From: Sideroxyarcus sp045866275
GTDB lineage: Bacteria; Pseudomonadota; Gammaproteobacteria; Burkholderiales; Gallionellaceae
Direction: 5' to 3'
Length of the DNA: 64,000 nt
Assembly (NCBI GenBank): GCA_045866275.1
Contig: BAAFRX010000011.1
Location: forward strand, 1 to 64,000
The notes beneath the pieces were generated by a model. That model saw nothing but the letters and a program-made list of their open reading frames with translations, was not told the DNA's origin and searched no databases. A program made the position numbers and the translations under genes. This document shows, one piece after another, positions 17,148-25,310 of the stretch (its first letter is position 1; every line of letters begins with the position of its first letter).

Positions 17148-18117
17148 CGTCGAACATCTCGGCCGTCTCTTCGCCGGTGGCGCTGTCCGGCTGCGCCTGT
17201 CCGGCCACGAAGGCGGCCAGGTCGCCCTGCGCCAGCAATCCCATGCAAGACAGTTTGTAACGCGCCATGCGGATCTGCGCGAACGGGATAAACAGGCCCA
17301 GGGTGAACACGATCGCCAGCAGGTTGGTGAGGCTGATCTTCAGGTACGTGCCGACTGCCATGCGGCTGTACAGATCGTGTTCGCCGAGCCCGGTGCCACT
17401 CCAGATCAGGTTCGGCAAGCCGACCGCCAGATAAGCGGCAATGACCAGGAACACCAGCGGCAACAACACGATCACCAGCGGCAGGCCGAGCAGGCTGAAC
17501 ACGCCGACGAGCAGGGCCGCGCCCAGCAGCATGCCGAATGCCTTTAGATAAAGTTTGTAGAAGCTGCCGACCGTGGCGTCGAAGCGGAAGAAGGTGTCGC
17601 CGAAACGGCTGTTGTTGTGCTGGTACTGCTTGATCTTGTAGTGCGTGAACGGCGCCAGCAGGTACAGGGTCAGCACGGTCAGGACGGGCAGCAGCAGAAA
17701 GACCGCATACGCCGCGCCGTCGCTGCCGGCAAAGCCGAAGCGCAGGCCGCGATAACTGCTGTTGTACAGCTTGAAGCGCAAGGAGCGCACGATCAGCCAC
17801 GGCATCACGCCAGCGATCAGGAAGGCGAGCAGGATGCCGAGCAGCGGATTCATCCGCCCGGCTACGGTGTAGGCCGCCAGCAGCACGAAGGCGATGATGC
17901 GCCCCTTGAGGATGGCGATGGGCATGCCGTGATATTCGAAACCGGCACCGGCCAGCCGCGTGTTGCGGTAGAAATATTGCAGCCGCCGCACTTTCGCCCA
18001 CGCGCTGTAAATCCCCAGGGTCAGGATGGACAGCAGCAGATTGACGATCCAGATTCTGAAATATTCCCAGCCCTCGCCGGTGAATTCGAAGGCATGTTCC
18101 TGTTGTTGTGCCGGCAT
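17131..18117 (-). CDS. DUF898 (YjgN-like) inner-membrane protein
   Basis: The 328-residue protein has about seven or eight hydrophobic helices in a repeated pattern. The motif WxKVRRxxYFYRNTRL (SAWAKVRRLQYFYRNTRL) near residue 45 and a related KLYNSSYRGLRFGF later are DUF898 hallmarks. The function is unknown. The ATG at 18117 gives MPAQQQEHAFEF; the upstream frame extension is not conserved. The overlap with the M48 protease gene suggests a joint role in the envelope. Confidence 0.85.
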   Translation of the reverse strand: MPAQQQEHAFEFTGEGWEYFRIWIVNLLLSILTLGIYSAWAKVRRLQYFYRNTRLAGAGFEYHGMPIAILKGRIIAFVLLAAYTVAGRMNPLLGILLAFLIAGVMPWLIVRSLRFKLYNSSYRGLRFGFAGSDGAAYAVFLLLPVLTVLTLYLLAPFTHYKIKQYQHNNSRFGDTFFRFDATVGSFYKLYLKAFGMLLGAALLVGVFSLLGLPLVIVLLPLVFLVIAAYLAVGLPNLIWSGTGLGEHDLYSRMAVGTYLKISLTNLLAIVFTLGLFIPFAQIRMARYKLSCMGLLAQGDLAAFVAGQAQPDSATGEETAEMFDVDISL

Positions 18118-18229
18118 GTGTCCTCCCGAACGCGATGGCGCCTCCTCCCCGGAAGCGGGGGCACTATAACGTTGATGCGGCAAAAAGACGATAGACAGGC
18201 AGGCTTGCAGCCCCGTTTGTTCCGGCAAC

Positions 18230-18255
18230 AAAAAAGGCGGCCGCGGCCGCCTTTT
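18230..18255. terminator. bidirectional rho-independent terminator
   Basis: A perfect GC-rich hairpin (GGCGGCCGCGGCCGCC) is flanked by six A on the left and four T on the right, so it can work on both strands. It lies just after the diheme cytochrome gene (minus strand) and ahead of the DUF898 promoter. Confidence 0.85.
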
Positions 18256-18297
18256 CCGGTGATCCTTCCGCAGCGCCGGGTCAACCCCGGCCTGCGT

Positions 18298-18858
18298 TCA
18301 GTCGTCCCAGTCAGGGTAGTTCGGGATGCGCACGGTGTCCTCGTCGAACACGCCGTCCTTCGCCCGCGTGTGGCAGGCATCGCAGTAGCTCAACGATTTG
18401 ACGTCTTTGTTGCCCTTGATCATTTTCTCGGGAATCTCGTGGTGCTTGCGCTTGATGTAACGCACTTCGGTGATGCGCAACGGCGCTTCGTTTTCGGTCG
18501 CCACGGCAATCTTGCGCGCGCGCTTGTAGTACGACTTGTCGGCCGCATTCTCCAGAGCGAAAGCGCGGATCGTCGCCAGCGTGTCGGCATCGAGCTGTGC
18601 ATTTTCGCCAAAGTGGTCGGACAGGGCCTTGTCATTCAATAGTTTCTCCCACGATGGGCTGGGCAGCAGTCCGGGCTGATAGGCGAAATGGCATGAGCCG
18701 CACTCCTCCTGATAAGCGGCGTTTTTCACCGGATTGAATTCTTTCTGGCGGAAAGGATTAGCCAGCCAACTCCAGATATTTTCTTCGGCTTGTACGGCGG
18801 GTGCGCCAGCCGCAAGCGCCACCAGCAGCAACAACGATTTCAACTTTGATTGCATCAT
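18298..18858 (-). CDS. periplasmic diheme cytochrome c (DHC family)
   Basis: The 186-residue protein has a cleavable signal peptide (to about residue 24, AVQA) and two heme c sites, CGSCH at 53-57 and CDACH near 162. The spacing and the DxxLATIRAF region match the DHC family first described in Rhodobacter sphaeroides, where it donates electrons to the oxygen-binding SHP cytochrome encoded beside it. The same partners are present here, so an electron relay from the membrane cytochrome b to SHP via DHC is a good inference. It is the last gene before the terminator. Confidence 0.88.
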   Translation of the reverse strand: MMQSKLKSLLLLVALAAGAPAVQAEENIWSWLANPFRQKEFNPVKNAAYQEECGSCHFAYQPGLLPSPSWEKLLNDKALSDHFGENAQLDADTLATIRAFALENAADKSYYKRARKIAVATENEAPLRITEVRYIKRKHHEIPEKMIKGNKDVKSLSYCDACHTRAKDGVFDEDTVRIPNYPDWDD

Positions 18859-18870
18859 TTTCTCCTAGAA

Positions 18871-19272
18871 TTATTGGGCCAGCATAAAGGTCAGGAAATC
18901 CGTCTTTTCCTGCGCGGTGCAATCCCGCCCCCAGGTGTCGTTGCAGTTGCGCTTGAACCACTTTTCCATTTTCTTGACATCGGTATAGCGCTCCGGATTC
19001 ACTTTGGCCGACATCGGGTGGATCACCTTGCCTGTCTTGTGATGCTTGCCTTCCTTGGCGAAGTCGCTGTTGTGGCAGGTGGTGGAACACGACATTTTTT
19101 CGCCATCAATCACGTCCTCGCGCACCCAGTTCTGCCTTCCTTTGTCAGGATCGGCCATGCCGGCCCCTTCGGACTGATATTTTTTCAACAGTTCATCGCT
19201 CGCCGGCGAGGCCATCGCCAGCGCAGACAGCATCATGCCCAGCGCACACCCCATCGCTAAAATTGTTCTCAT
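18871..19272 (-). CDS. SHP-like cytochrome c (DUF1924) with CX3CH heme motif
   Basis: The 133-residue protein has a signal peptide (through about residue 22) and the DUF1924/SHP hallmark KVIHPMSAKVNPERYTDV followed by EKWFKRNC and GRDCTAQEK. SHP is a high-spin cytochrome that binds oxygen and nitric oxide through an Asn ligand. The heme site here is CSTTCH (Cys62, Cys66, His67), so three residues, not two, separate the cysteines. The codons read clearly, so this is not an obvious frameshift. It lies 12 bases upstream of the DHC gene. Confidence 0.85.
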   Translation of the reverse strand: MRTILAMGCALGMMLSALAMASPASDELLKKYQSEGAGMADPDKGRQNWVREDVIDGEKMSCSTTCHNSDFAKEGKHHKTGKVIHPMSAKVNPERYTDVKKMEKWFKRNCNDTWGRDCTAQEKTDFLTFMLAQ

Positions 19273-19286
19273 ATTGGTTCCTTGAA

Positions 19287-19880
19287 TTACCAGGTGAGTT
19301 TGATGCCGACGATCATGGCCGCGGCGCCCAGTTCCGCAATGGCGGCATGGCTGGTTTTTGTGCTTGATCGGACCGATTTGGTAATGCCATAAGCCATCAA
19401 TCCGGCGCCGGTTACCCCGAGCATCATGTGCAGGTTGTCAGGATCGCTCCAGCCATCTTCCAGATGAAAATCATCCCAGTGCGTGATGAACCCGGACGTG
19501 ACTGTCGAGAGCGCAAGAATGCCGGTTGCTCGGGCCAGGGTGGCGTGCGTACCATCGGTATTACGCGGCACGGTACCGCTGGAAGGTGGCGTGAGCGCAG
19601 TGGCAATCGCCGCTGTTACGGTGGCCAAACCCAGCACCAGGTGAGTGTTGCTTCCGGTCAGCCAGGGCGGATCGAATTCGGGCTGCGCGGCAGGTGCGGC
19701 GGCCTGCTGTTTTTTGGTCAGGACGCCGTCATTTGCGGCCACCATCAATGGCTGCGAATGCTGCGCGTACACCTGTGCCGGCGTCGAAAGGTCGAGCGCG
19801 AGATCCTCCTGCGCCCAGGCCGCGCCGTGCCCTGCCAAAACACATGCACCTAGCAGCATTATTTTGTATCGTTGTTGCAT
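19287..19880 (-). CDS. four-helix membrane protein in cytochrome operon, unknown function
   Basis: The 197-residue protein has a signal peptide (AAWAQ at about 24), a polar linker with the repeat-like AAAPAAQPEFDPPW, and four hydrophobic helices from about residue 80. Each helix starts near a His: THLVLG, THATLAR, LHMMLG and SHAAIAELG. That pattern would suit b-type heme ligation, as in cytochrome b561-like proteins, but this is inference. It lies between the cytochrome b and SHP genes on the same strand and is probably part of the same redox pathway. Confidence 0.7.
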   Translation of the reverse strand: MQQRYKIMLLGACVLAGHGAAWAQEDLALDLSTPAQVYAQHSQPLMVAANDGVLTKKQQAAAPAAQPEFDPPWLTGSNTHLVLGLATVTAAIATALTPPSSGTVPRNTDGTHATLARATGILALSTVTSGFITHWDDFHLEDGWSDPDNLHMMLGVTGAGLMAYGITKSVRSSTKTSHAAIAELGAAAMIVGIKLTW

Positions 19881-19988
19881 AAAGAATCTCCAAGATTATT
19901 GAAGCAATTAAATAACCGCCCTGTATTGCGCCCTACCCCATCGTTTTTTTGTATTCCGGATCTTTGTCCGAATGGTTACCGCGTTTCG

Positions 19989-20567
19989 CTAAACCTTGCG
20001 TTTCATCCCAGTCACCATCGCACGCACGAGATTTTCGTGATGCTGGATGCTACCCACGATCACCCCCAACAGATGCAACGGAATCAGCACCAAGGCGGCA
20101 TTGACCAACCAGACATGGGCGTGACGAAAAAAATAAGCCGTATTGTCGCCCAACCGATTCGCCAAAAAGAGCAAGGGCCCTTCGTAATCGACCACCCCCA
20201 GGGTGAGGAAGCCGAGCATAAAAATTGACATCAGGAGCGCCAACAAGGAGAACACCATCAAGGCACCCGCCGGGTTGTGCCCGTAATAATGCGGCACCGG
20301 TCCGTTACGCATCGAACGAACATATATCAGGGTTTCTTGGGGGGAAAACAGGAAAGATTTGAATCGGGCGTAGGAGTTACCCGCGAAGCCCCAGAAAAGG
20401 CGGAAGACCAGCAAGGCCAGCAGCACATAACCCAGCCAGACATGGAAATTCAGGAGATGAACCTCGGCGGCCAGATAGGTCAACCCAAAACAGATAACAA
20501 GCGCCCAGTGAAACAGCCGCACCGGCAAATCCCATATCTTGACGTGTGTTTCATCCATGTGCGCCAT
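19989..20567 (-). CDS. membrane cytochrome b (b561 / hydrogenase-type)
   Basis: The 192-residue protein has four transmembrane helices. It starts with the family signature VKIWDLPVRLFHW near residue 10, whose His binds heme, and has further candidate ligands in FHVWLGYVLLALLVFRLFWGF and RHAHVWLVNAALVLIPLHLLGV. Such proteins pass quinol electrons to periplasmic cytochromes. I chose the ATG at 20567, preceded by GCAGGAAATT. It heads the four-gene operon with the membrane protein, SHP and DHC. Confidence 0.88.
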   Translation of the reverse strand: MAHMDETHVKIWDLPVRLFHWALVICFGLTYLAAEVHLLNFHVWLGYVLLALLVFRLFWGFAGNSYARFKSFLFSPQETLIYVRSMRNGPVPHYYGHNPAGALMVFSLLALLMSIFMLGFLTLGVVDYEGPLLFLANRLGDNTAYFFRHAHVWLVNAALVLIPLHLLGVIVGSIQHHENLVRAMVTGMKRKV

Positions 20568-20678
20568 AACTGAATTTCCTGCGTCTTTCTGATCTTTTTT
20601 TAATTGTTTAATTGCGAGAAGCGCGCGCATATTACTGCTTAAAAAACGTTTTGCAAGCGATTTTTGAAGGGGCGATGC

Positions 20679-20694
20679 GGGGGGGGGGGGGGGG
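20679..20694. repeat. run of 16 guanines
   Basis: An uninterrupted homopolymer lies upstream of grpE, 188 bases before its sigma-32 promoter and 112 bases upstream of the cytochrome b start. Such tracts slip in replication and sequencing. No coding sequence spans it convincingly. The rest of 20568-20866 shows no gene. Confidence 0.9.
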
Positions 20695-20866
20695 ACGCTG
20701 GGAAACGCCCCGTTTCAGGGCTCACGAAATACCCATTTTATCGGGGTTTTCGCCTCGTTCTAAAATCGGATAAAACCCGTGTGCCAAAGAACGTCAATGC
20801 AGAGGCTGAAGTAGCTACTGTTAAGGGCACGGCGCGACGCGCGAACGGTTATCTTTATTCAAAACG

Positions 20867-20894
20867 CTTGAAATCTGAAAATCGCCCCCCATAA
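20867..20894 (+). promoter_or_regulatory. sigma-32 heat-shock promoter of grpE
   Basis: CTTGAAA at 20867-20873, a 13-base spacer, then CCCCATAA at 20887-20894 fit the RpoH consensus (CTTGAAA, CCCCATNT) closely. It lies 28 bases before the grpE ATG. Confidence 0.85.
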
Positions 20895-20921
20895 CCATCC
20901 GGCACAAAACAGGAGAGGCCA

Positions 20922-21470
20922 ATGGAACAGCAGGAAAACAAAGAGCAAATCGCACAGCAGGAAGCCGGGTCAACGATCGAAACGAGCGCAACACAAGTCG
21001 CCGACAAGGTTCCCAGTCTGGAGGAAATGCTGCAGGAGGCCGAGCGCAAGGCCCAGGAACATTACGACGCCTGGATGTACGCGAAAGCCGAAGGCGAAAA
21101 CATCCGCCGCCGCGCCGCCGAAGACGTGAGCAAGGCGCAGAAGTTCGCGGTAGAGCGTTTCTCCAACGAAATGCTGGCCGTGATGGACAGCCTGCAGGCT
21201 GGCTTGGCCGTTGAGACCGAGAACGTGGAAAGTTTCAAGAGCGGCATGGAACTGACGCTCAAGCAACTTTCCAGCGTGTTCGAAAAGTTCAATATCAAGG
21301 AAATCAACCCGGTCGGCGAGAAGCTCGACCCGCACAAGCACCAGGCCATCGGCGTGGTGGATAGCGAACAGGAAGCGAACACGGTGGTCAGCGTGATGCA
21401 GAAGGGCTACACGCTGAATGAGCGCGTCCTGCGTCCGGCGCTGGTGATGGTGGCGAAAGCAAAAGAATAA
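20922..21470 (+). CDS. grpE: nucleotide exchange factor GrpE
   Basis: The 182-residue protein releases ADP from DnaK. After an acidic, glutamine-rich N-terminus it has a long coiled-coil helix (LEEMLQEAERKAQEHYDAW), then the conserved region NIRRRAAEDVSKAQKFAVE and the C-terminal beta domain containing NPVGEKLDPHKHQAIG and KGYTLNERVLRPALV. AGGAGAG precedes the ATG. It has its own heat-shock promoter and leads the grpE-dnaK-dnaJ group. Confidence 0.95.
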   Translation: MEQQENKEQIAQQEAGSTIETSATQVADKVPSLEEMLQEAERKAQEHYDAWMYAKAEGENIRRRAAEDVSKAQKFAVERFSNEMLAVMDSLQAGLAVETENVESFKSGMELTLKQLSSVFEKFNIKEINPVGEKLDPHKHQAIGVVDSEQEANTVVSVMQKGYTLNERVLRPALVMVAKAKE

Positions 21471-21539
21471 GCGGAAAGGGAAAAGCGCTTGCCTTGTTTT
21501 CTGGGCTCCGCGCTTATCCTCCCCTTCCCTGCCAGCACT

Positions 21540-21567
21540 CTTGAAATACGCAATACCCGCCCCATTT
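21540..21567 (+). promoter_or_regulatory. sigma-32 heat-shock promoter of dnaK
   Basis: CTTGAAA at 21540-21546 and CCCCATTT at 21560-21567, separated by 13 bases, match the RpoH consensus fully. It lies 54 bases before the dnaK ATG, so dnaK is transcribed separately as well as from grpE. Confidence 0.9.
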
Positions 21568-21621
21568 TAGGCGACAGCAGATTTACGGATACAACACAAT
21601 TCAACGGAAAGGAAAAGCATC

Positions 21622-23544
21622 ATGGGAAAAATCATTGGCATCGACCTCGGCACGACGAATTCTTGCGTGGCGGTCATGGAAAACGGCAAGACCAAGGTGA
21701 TCGAGAACGCGGAAGGCGCGCGCACCACACCGTCCATCATCGCTTACATGGAGGACGGTGAAGTGCTAGTCGGCGCACCCGCCAAGCGCCAGGCCGTGAC
21801 CAATCCCAAGAACACCCTGTACGGCGTGAAGCGCCTGATTGGCCGCCGCTTTGAAGAGCCGATGGTACAAAAGGACATCAACATGGTGCCCTACTCCATC
21901 GTCAAGGCAAAAAACGGCGACGCTTGGGTCAAGGTGCGCGACAAGGATATCTCCGCACCGGAAATTTCCGCTGAAGTGCTGATGAAAATGAAGAAGACTG
22001 CCGAGGACTATCTGGGCGAACCGGTCACCGAAGCGGTCATCACCGTGCCCGCCTACTTCAACGACAGCCAGCGCCAAGCCACCAAGGACGCCGGCCGCAT
22101 CGCGGGTCTGGACGTGAAGCGCATCATCAATGAACCGACCGCGGCAGCACTGGCGTTCGGCATGGACAAGAAGGAAGGCGACCGCAAGATCGCGGTGTAT
22201 GACTTGGGCGGCGGCACGTTCGATATCTCCATCATCGAAATCGCCGAGATCGACGGCGAGCACCAGTTCGAAGTGTTGTCCACCAACGGCGACACCTTCC
22301 TCGGCGGTGAAGACTTCGACATGCGCATCATCGACTTCCTGATCGACGAGTTCAAAAAAGAAAGCGGCGTGGATCTGAAGAAAGACATGCTGGCGCTGCA
22401 ACGTCTGAAGGATGCTGCGGAAAAAGCCAAGATCGAGCTGTCTTCCGCGCAACAGACCGAGGTGAACCTGCCTTACATCACCGCCGACGCGACCGGCCCG
22501 AAACACCTGGCCGTGAAGATCACCCGCGCCAAGCTGGAAAGCCTGGTGGAGGACCTGATCGCGCGCACCATCGAGCCGTGCAAGATCGCGATGAAAGATG
22601 CGGGCGTCAGCAACGCCGACATCGCCGACGTGATCCTGGTCGGCGGGCAAACGCGCATGCCGAAAGTGCAGGACAAAGTCAAAGAGTTCTTCGGCAAGGA
22701 ACCGCGCAAAGACGTCAACCCTGACGAGGCCGTCGCGGTCGGCGCGGCTATTCAGGGCGGCGTGTTGCAGGGCGAAGTGAAGGATGTGCTGTTGCTGGAC
22801 GTGACTCCGTTGTCGCTCGGTATCGAGACCATGGGCGGCGTGATGACCAAACTCATCAAGAAGAACACCACCATCCCGACCAAAGCATCGCAGGTGTTCT
22901 CCACCGCCGACGACAACCAGTCCGCCGTGACCATCCATGTGCTGCAAGGCGAGCGCGAGATGTCATCCGGCAACAAGAGTCTGGGCCAGTTCAACCTGTC
23001 CGACATCCCGCCCGCACCGCGCGGCATGCCGCAGATCGAAGTGACCTTTAACATCGACGCCAACGGTATCCTGCACGTGAGCGCAAAAGACAAGGCCACC
23101 AACAAGGAAGCCAACATCACCATCAAGGCCAGCTCCGGCTTGAGCGAGGAAGAGATTCAACGCATGGTGGCCGATGCCGAGGCGCACGCCGACGAAGACA
23201 AGAAGGCGATGGAACTGGTGACGGCACGCAACCAGCTGGATGCGCTGATCCACTCCACCAACAAGTCGATGAAGGACTATGGCGAGCAACTTTCTGCAGA
23301 CGAGAAGGCTGCGATTGAAACCGCACTGAAGGAAGCAGAAGAAGTGGTGAAGGGTGACGACAAGGACGCCATCGAAGCCAAGACTGAAGCACTGGCGACT
23401 GCCGCGCAGAAGCTGGGCGAAAAGATGTACGCCGCCGAGCAGGCAAAAGCACAGGCCGCGCAAGGAGGGTCGCAACCGGAAGCTAAGGCAGACGAAGGCG
23501 ACGTGGTGGATGCGGAATTTACGGAAGTGAAAGACAAGAAGTAA
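21622..23544 (+). CDS. dnaK: chaperone DnaK (Hsp70)
   Basis: The 640-residue chaperone is complete. The N-terminal IGIDLGTTNSCVAVME, the phosphate loop YDLGGGTFDISIIE near 195 and VGGQTRMP near 340 form the ATPase domain. The substrate domain follows, beginning at the linker LLLDVTPLSLG. The C-terminus ends in an acidic lid tail (DEGDVVDAEFTEV). It binds hydrophobic peptides in an ATP-dependent cycle with DnaJ and GrpE in the cytoplasm. Confidence 0.97.
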   Translation: MGKIIGIDLGTTNSCVAVMENGKTKVIENAEGARTTPSIIAYMEDGEVLVGAPAKRQAVTNPKNTLYGVKRLIGRRFEEPMVQKDINMVPYSIVKAKNGDAWVKVRDKDISAPEISAEVLMKMKKTAEDYLGEPVTEAVITVPAYFNDSQRQATKDAGRIAGLDVKRIINEPTAAALAFGMDKKEGDRKIAVYDLGGGTFDISIIEIAEIDGEHQFEVLSTNGDTFLGGEDFDMRIIDFLIDEFKKESGVDLKKDMLALQRLKDAAEKAKIELSSAQQTEVNLPYITADATGPKHLAVKITRAKLESLVEDLIARTIEPCKIAMKDAGVSNADIADVILVGGQTRMPKVQDKVKEFFGKEPRKDVNPDEAVAVGAAIQGGVLQGEVKDVLLLDVTPLSLGIETMGGVMTKLIKKNTTIPTKASQVFSTADDNQSAVTIHVLQGEREMSSGNKSLGQFNLSDIPPAPRGMPQIEVTFNIDANGILHVSAKDKATNKEANITIKASSGLSEEEIQRMVADAEAHADEDKKAMELVTARNQLDALIHSTNKSMKDYGEQLSADEKAAIETALKEAEEVVKGDDKDAIEAKTEALATAAQKLGEKMYAAEQAKAQAAQGGSQPEAKADEGDVVDAEFTEVKDKK

Positions 23545-23570
23545 GAGGGGAATTTCTTGACGTTGTAACC

Positions 23571-23592
23571 GGTGGGGCGCGTGCGCCCCACC
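23571..23592 (+). promoter_or_regulatory. intercistronic hairpin between dnaK and dnaJ
   Basis: GGTGGGGCGC-GT-GCGCCCCACC is a perfect 10-base stem with a tight loop, 17 bases before the dnaJ ATG, with no T run after it. It could protect the dnaK message or partly attenuate dnaJ; it is not a standard terminator. Confidence 0.6.
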
Positions 23593-23608
23593 GTCACATG
23601 GAAATAAC

Positions 23609-24739
23609 ATGAGCAAGCGCGACTATTACGAAATCCTCGGCATCAACCGCGATGCATCGGAGGAAGACATCAAAAAGGCTTATCGCAAGCTGGCGATGAA
23701 GCACCACCCCGACCGCAATCCGGACAATCCGAAAGCGGAGGAGCAATTCAAGGAAGCCAAGGAAGCTTACGAAACCTTGTCCGATGGGCAGAAGCGCGCG
23801 GCTTACGATCAGTATGGTCATGCGGCATTCGAGGCGGGCGGCATGGGCGGCGGCAATCCGTTTGGCAGCAATGGTGCGGGGGCGCAGGGCTTCGATTTTG
23901 GCGACATCTTCGGCGACATCTTTGGCGGCGGACGCGGCGGACGCAGTCAGGCGCACCGCGGTGCCGATCTGCGTTACAACATGGAAATTACCCTGGAGGA
24001 GGCCGCACGCGGCACCACCAAGCAAATTCGCATTCCGGTCATGGAAGAATGCGAGACCTGCCATGGCACCGGCGCCAAACCCGGCACTTCTCCCGTCACC
24101 TGCTCCACGTGCGGCGGCCAGGGGCAAGTGCGGGTGCAGCAGGGCTTCTTCTCCATCCAGCAGACCTGTCCCCGTTGTCACGGCAGCGGCAAGCAGATCA
24201 GTTCGCCCTGTGGTACCTGCCATGGCTCCGGCCGCATCAAGCAACACAAGACGCTGGAGATCAAGATCCCGGCCGGGATCGACAATGGCATGCGCCTGCG
24301 CCACAGTGGCCACGGCGAAGCAGGTTCGCACGGCGCGCCGCATGGCGATCTGTATGTCGAAATCCATATCAAACCGCACAGCGTGTTCGAGCGCGACGGC
24401 GATGACCTGCATTGCGAGATGCCAATCAGTTTCACCACTGCCGCACTCGGCGGCGAGATCGAGATCCCCACGCTCGATGGGGCGGCACGCATCAAAATTC
24501 CGCCGGAAACCCAGAGCGGCAGGCAGTTCCGTCTGCGCGGCAAAGGCATCAAGGGCATGCGCACCCATGCCCACGGCGATCTGCATTGCCATGTCATCGT
24601 GGAAACGCCGTCCAACCTGACCGACCGCCAGAAAGAACTGTTGCGTGAATTCGAAGCGATCAGCCAGCAAGACACGGCACGCCACAGTCCGCGCGCCAAG
24701 TCATGGATGGCAAAGGTGAAAGAGTTCTTCGGGCAATAA
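23609..24739 (+). CDS. dnaJ: co-chaperone DnaJ (Hsp40)
   Basis: The 376-residue class I J-protein has the J domain (KLAMKHHPDRNPDNP, HPD near residue 33), a Gly/Phe-rich linker (GGGNPFGSNGAGAQGF, GGGRGGR), and four zinc-binding repeats: CETCHGTG, CSTCGGQG, CPRCHGSG and CGTCHGSG. The C-terminal client-binding domains follow. It stimulates the DnaK ATPase and delivers unfolded clients. It lies 64 bases after dnaK. Confidence 0.97.
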   Translation: MSKRDYYEILGINRDASEEDIKKAYRKLAMKHHPDRNPDNPKAEEQFKEAKEAYETLSDGQKRAAYDQYGHAAFEAGGMGGGNPFGSNGAGAQGFDFGDIFGDIFGGGRGGRSQAHRGADLRYNMEITLEEAARGTTKQIRIPVMEECETCHGTGAKPGTSPVTCSTCGGQGQVRVQQGFFSIQQTCPRCHGSGKQISSPCGTCHGSGRIKQHKTLEIKIPAGIDNGMRLRHSGHGEAGSHGAPHGDLYVEIHIKPHSVFERDGDDLHCEMPISFTTAALGGEIEIPTLDGAARIKIPPETQSGRQFRLRGKGIKGMRTHAHGDLHCHVIVETPSNLTDRQKELLREFEAISQQDTARHSPRAKSWMAKVKEFFGQ

Positions 24740-24799
24740 GCCGGCTTGACAGCCACAGGCCTGACCCAAGTCCGGCCCACAACAAAGGGAGGAAGCCGC

Positions 24800-25240
24800 A
24801 TGCAGATCAAAGCCCTCGGCCACATCGTGCTCAAGGTCGGCAATCTCGAACGATCGATCGCTTTCTACCGTGACACACTGGGCATGAAGGAAGTCGCCCG
24901 CTATCGCGACGCGATGGCTTTCTTCACGCTCGGCGACAACCACCACGATCTCGGCCTGATGCAACTCGGCGCAAACCCGCCCCCTGCCGATCCCGGCGCG
25001 GTCGGTTTGTATCATGTGGCTTTCAAGGTCGGCGATAGTCTGGACGAGTTGCGCGCGTGCAAAGCCCATCTGGAAGCGCACGGTGTCGACATTTTCGGCA
25101 TGAGCGACCACGGCGTGAGCCAATCCCTCTACATCCAGGATCCGGACGGCATCGAGATCGAGTTGTATGTGGATGCCGATCCCGCGATCTGGCGCGATGA
25201 CCCGGGTGCGGTATTAACGACCCGCCGCTTGCAGATTTAA
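24800..25240 (+). CDS. VOC-family (glyoxalase/dioxygenase-like) metalloprotein
   Basis: The 146-residue protein has two beta-alpha-beta-beta-beta modules. Candidate metal ligands are His in LGHIVLKVGN near residue 7, His in GLYHVAFKVG near 74 and Glu in DGIEIELYVD near 124. The N-terminus (AFYRDTLGMKEVAR) is that of catechol 2,3-dioxygenase-like members, but the reaction cannot be read from sequence. The ATG at 24800 follows GGGAGGAAGC. The upstream frame contains degenerate repeat-like sequence and was excluded. Confidence 0.8.
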   Translation: MQIKALGHIVLKVGNLERSIAFYRDTLGMKEVARYRDAMAFFTLGDNHHDLGLMQLGANPPPADPGAVGLYHVAFKVGDSLDELRACKAHLEAHGVDIFGMSDHGVSQSLYIQDPDGIEIELYVDADPAIWRDDPGAVLTTRRLQI

Positions 25241-25310
25241 TAAATGGCGAAAATACCGTAATTCGTTTTATGATGCGCCACAGTTTTCCCATCCCGAAAG
25301 GAGCAACCCC

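Noticed and set aside
20664..20894. A 76-residue open frame containing the G tract
   Set aside because: It has no recognisable protein features and spans the homopolymer and the grpE promoter.
21766..22947. A long antisense frame in dnaK
   Set aside because: It is a shadow of strong codon bias in dnaK; no independent evidence supports it.
24746..24799. A longer start for the VOC protein
   Set aside because: The upstream codons read like a degenerate repeat (GACAGCCACAGGCCTGACCC), and the ribosome site GGGAGGAAGC supports the ATG at 24800.
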